Assembly (NCBI GenBank): GCA_029062865.1
Contig: JAIDPG010000115.1
Coordinates: forward strand, 1 to 5,718
Length of the DNA stretch: 5,718 bases
Source of the DNA: Oscillospiraceae bacterium
GTDB lineage: Bacteria > Bacillota > Clostridia > Oscillospirales > Ruminococcaceae
Reading direction: 5' to 3'
Position 1 is the stretch's first letter; each line of letters begins with the position of its first letter. Positions 4,653 through 5,718 of the stretch are shown here, piece after piece. Under the pieces are notes generated by a model. That model did no database searches. It saw only the letters and a program-made list of their open reading frames with translations, and was not told where the DNA came from. A program made the position numbers and the translations under genes.

Positions 4653-5474
4653 TTATCTGCCTATCAGCAGAGCGTCCTCGAGATTGTACTTCTTCGCGAT
4701 CTCGAGCAGCTTGCCTTCGGCTGCCAGCTCGTCTATAGCCGCATTGATCTTTGCGACGGTTTCGGTATCGCCGAGGCGCGCGCCGATAGCGTACTCCTCA
4801 TCGGTGTTCTGAATATTCTCAAGAACCTTCAGATCGGCGAAATCGGACCCTTCGGCGGTAGCCGCCTTAGCCATTGTAAAGTCGATGATGCAAGCGTCTG
4901 CGGTGCCGCTCTTTACCTCAAGCAGCGCGTCCTTCTGAGCCTCATTGGATACCGGCGTGCAGCCCTTGAGCGCTTCGTCCTCCTTAATAACGTCCTCTCC
5001 CGCGGAGCCGCCCTCAAACGCAATGGTAATGTTTGCCATTTCAGCGGTAGTGGGGTACTTGCCGGCGTTCTCTGCCTTTACGACGGTAGCCTGCTTGTTC
5101 TTCAGGTAGGACTTGGTGAACAGCATATTTTCCTTTCTCTCCTCGGTAACGGTAAGACCGTTCCATATAAGGTCAATGGTCTTCGCGTTCAGCTCGAACT
5201 CCTTCTTCGACCACTCGATCTCCTGGAACTTTGGCTTAACGCCGAGCTTTTCGCATACCGCCTCGGTGAACTCGGTCTCAAAGCCGATCCACTTGCCAGC
5301 GTCGTCCTTATAGTTCATGGGAACATTTTGAGTAACTCCCACGATAAGCTCGCCCTTGCCGCTTATGTAATTCCAATCATCACCGCCCGAGGAGCCGCTT
5401 TTGGTGTCGCCGCAGCCGCAAAGTCCCAGGCACATCACCGCGCCCATAAGCACGGAAAGTATTTTCTTCTTCAT
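4653..5474 (-). CDS. Polar amino acid ABC transporter, substrate-binding lipoprotein (family 3)
   Basis: 273 residues. It carries a signal peptide with lipobox L18-C19-G20-C21, so the mature protein is anchored by C21 outside the membrane, followed by a Gly/Ser linker (25-33). The solute-binding family 3 fold begins at GELIVGVTQNVPMNYKD (41-57), then GFETEFTEAVCEKLGV (64-79) and the first-lobe stretch IDLIWNGLTVTEERKENMLFT. R113 in that stretch is the usual carboxylate-binding arginine. The second lobe holds EGGSAGEDVI (154-163) and SGTADACIIDF (189-199), where D198 is the expected contact for the amino group. These residues fit an alpha-amino-acid ligand, but side-chain specificity (Gln, Arg, His or cystine) cannot be read from the sequence. 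It is the first gene of the operon. Start ATG 5474 is preceded by AAAGGA with a rather long spacing of about 13 nt. Confidence 0.96.
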   Translation of the reverse strand: MKKKILSVLMGAVMCLGLCGCGDTKSGSSGGDDWNYISGKGELIVGVTQNVPMNYKDDAGKWIGFETEFTEAVCEKLGVKPKFQEIEWSKKEFELNAKTIDLIWNGLTVTEERKENMLFTKSYLKNKQATVVKAENAGKYPTTAEMANITIAFEGGSAGEDVIKEDEALKGCTPVSNEAQKDALLEVKSGTADACIIDFTMAKAATAEGSDFADLKVLENIQNTDEEYAIGARLGDTETVAKINAAIDELAAEGKLLEIAKKYNLEDALLIGR

Positions 5475-5510
5475 AGTAATAGTCGTCCTTTCATTTCATT
5501 CTGCTATCTG

Positions 5511-5524
5511 TTTACCACGGTAAA
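5511..5524. promoter_or_regulatory. Operator-like palindrome in the importer leader
   Basis: TTTACC-AC-GGTAAA is a perfect 6-bp-arm palindrome. It lies about 25-40 nt downstream of the predicted transcription start and 36 nt before the binding-protein start codon. It could be a repressor site or a small RNA hairpin; the regulator is unknown. Confidence 0.4.
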
Positions 5525-5556
5525 GCGAACGAGCCGCTGTCCGTATCACAAATGAT

Positions 5557-5585
5557 ATTTTATCACATTGCGTCCGTTTTGTCAA
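5557..5585 (-). promoter_or_regulatory. Sigma-A promoter of the ABC importer operon
   Basis: On the minus strand: -35 TTGACA (5585-5580), a 17-bp spacer, -10 TAAAAT (5562-5557), with TG one base upstream making an extended -10. The start is expected near 5550, giving a leader of about 75 nt. A palindrome TGATA-TTT-TATCA (5553-5565) covers the -10 and is a plausible operator. Seven-base inverted repeats CTGTCCG (5537-5543) and CGGACAG (5593-5599) flank the promoter. From 5600 to 5640 I see nothing definite. Confidence 0.88.
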
Positions 5586-5640
5586 GAGATTGCGGACAGT
5601 TCTGCCTTTTCAACAAATTTTGAGTATTTTCCGGCGCTTT

Positions 5641-5718
5641 TTAGTGACAATTTTCGGTCAGATCACGAAGCGCACCGTCATTATCGCTGCCCATTCGCGT
5701 ATCCGATAGGTGTGGATC
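5641..5718 (-). CDS. Possible C-terminal end of an unidentified protein (runs off right edge)
   Basis: One minus-strand frame is open from the window edge to a TAA at 5643-5641, giving 25 codons that end GALRDLTENCH. It is on the same strand as the importer operon and stops 55 nt before the operon's -35. The stretch is too short to show coding character and no terminator hairpin follows it, so it may simply be chance. Confidence 0.2.
   Translation of the reverse strand, partial: DPHLSDTRMGSDNDGALRDLTENCH

Overview
The window looks like chromosomal DNA of a low- to medium-GC Gram-positive bacterium of class Clostridia, probably an Oscillospiraceae/Ruminococcaceae-type gut anaerobe. The reasons are two lipoproteins with Gram-positive lipoboxes, one of them DUF4358-like (a family typical of Clostridia), strong Shine-Dalgarno sites, near-consensus sigma-A promoters, and many short GC-rich fold-backs between genes. 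This placement is inferred from gene style; no marker gene is present.

Left part (1-1250), all on the minus strand: the N-terminal 87 codons of a small soluble protein (possibly DUF4261) that runs off the left edge. It is preceded by a branched inverted repeat (287-394) and a terminator (443-471). Next comes a DUF4358-type lipoprotein (529-1179) with a clear promoter (TTGAAA-17-TATAAT, 1219-1247).

Centre (1250-3105), plus strand: a perfect-consensus extended -10 promoter (1364-1392) drives a roughly 200-nt leader that contains a terminator-like hairpin (1514-1559). The leader is followed by a 352-residue RNase III-family protein (1604-2662). That protein has one complete catalytic RNase III domain and two double-stranded-RNA-binding domains; ordinary bacterial RNase III has one and is about 225-230 residues long. 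It is not in the usual rnc-smc-ftsY setting. The 460 bases after it carry no gene but are rich in RNA-like structure: a long hairpin whose loop can form a pseudoknot (2665-2788), further hairpins to 2879, a terminator (2898-2931), and an 18-bp fold-back whose G-U pairs fit a plus-strand transcript (2985-3105). The dsRNA nuclease lying between structured RNA segments is the most interesting part of the window.

Right part (3125-5718), minus strand: a complete polar amino acid ABC importer operon in the order binding lipoprotein (4653-5474), permease (3926-4573), ATPase (3125-3913). Its promoter (TTGACA-17-TAAAAT) and two operator-like palindromes lie upstream, and an intercistronic hairpin follows the binding-protein gene. 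The binding protein captures the amino acid outside the cell, a permease dimer forms the channel, and an ATPase dimer powers uptake. This operon converges on the RNase III unit, and the two meet in the structured region around 2900-3100.
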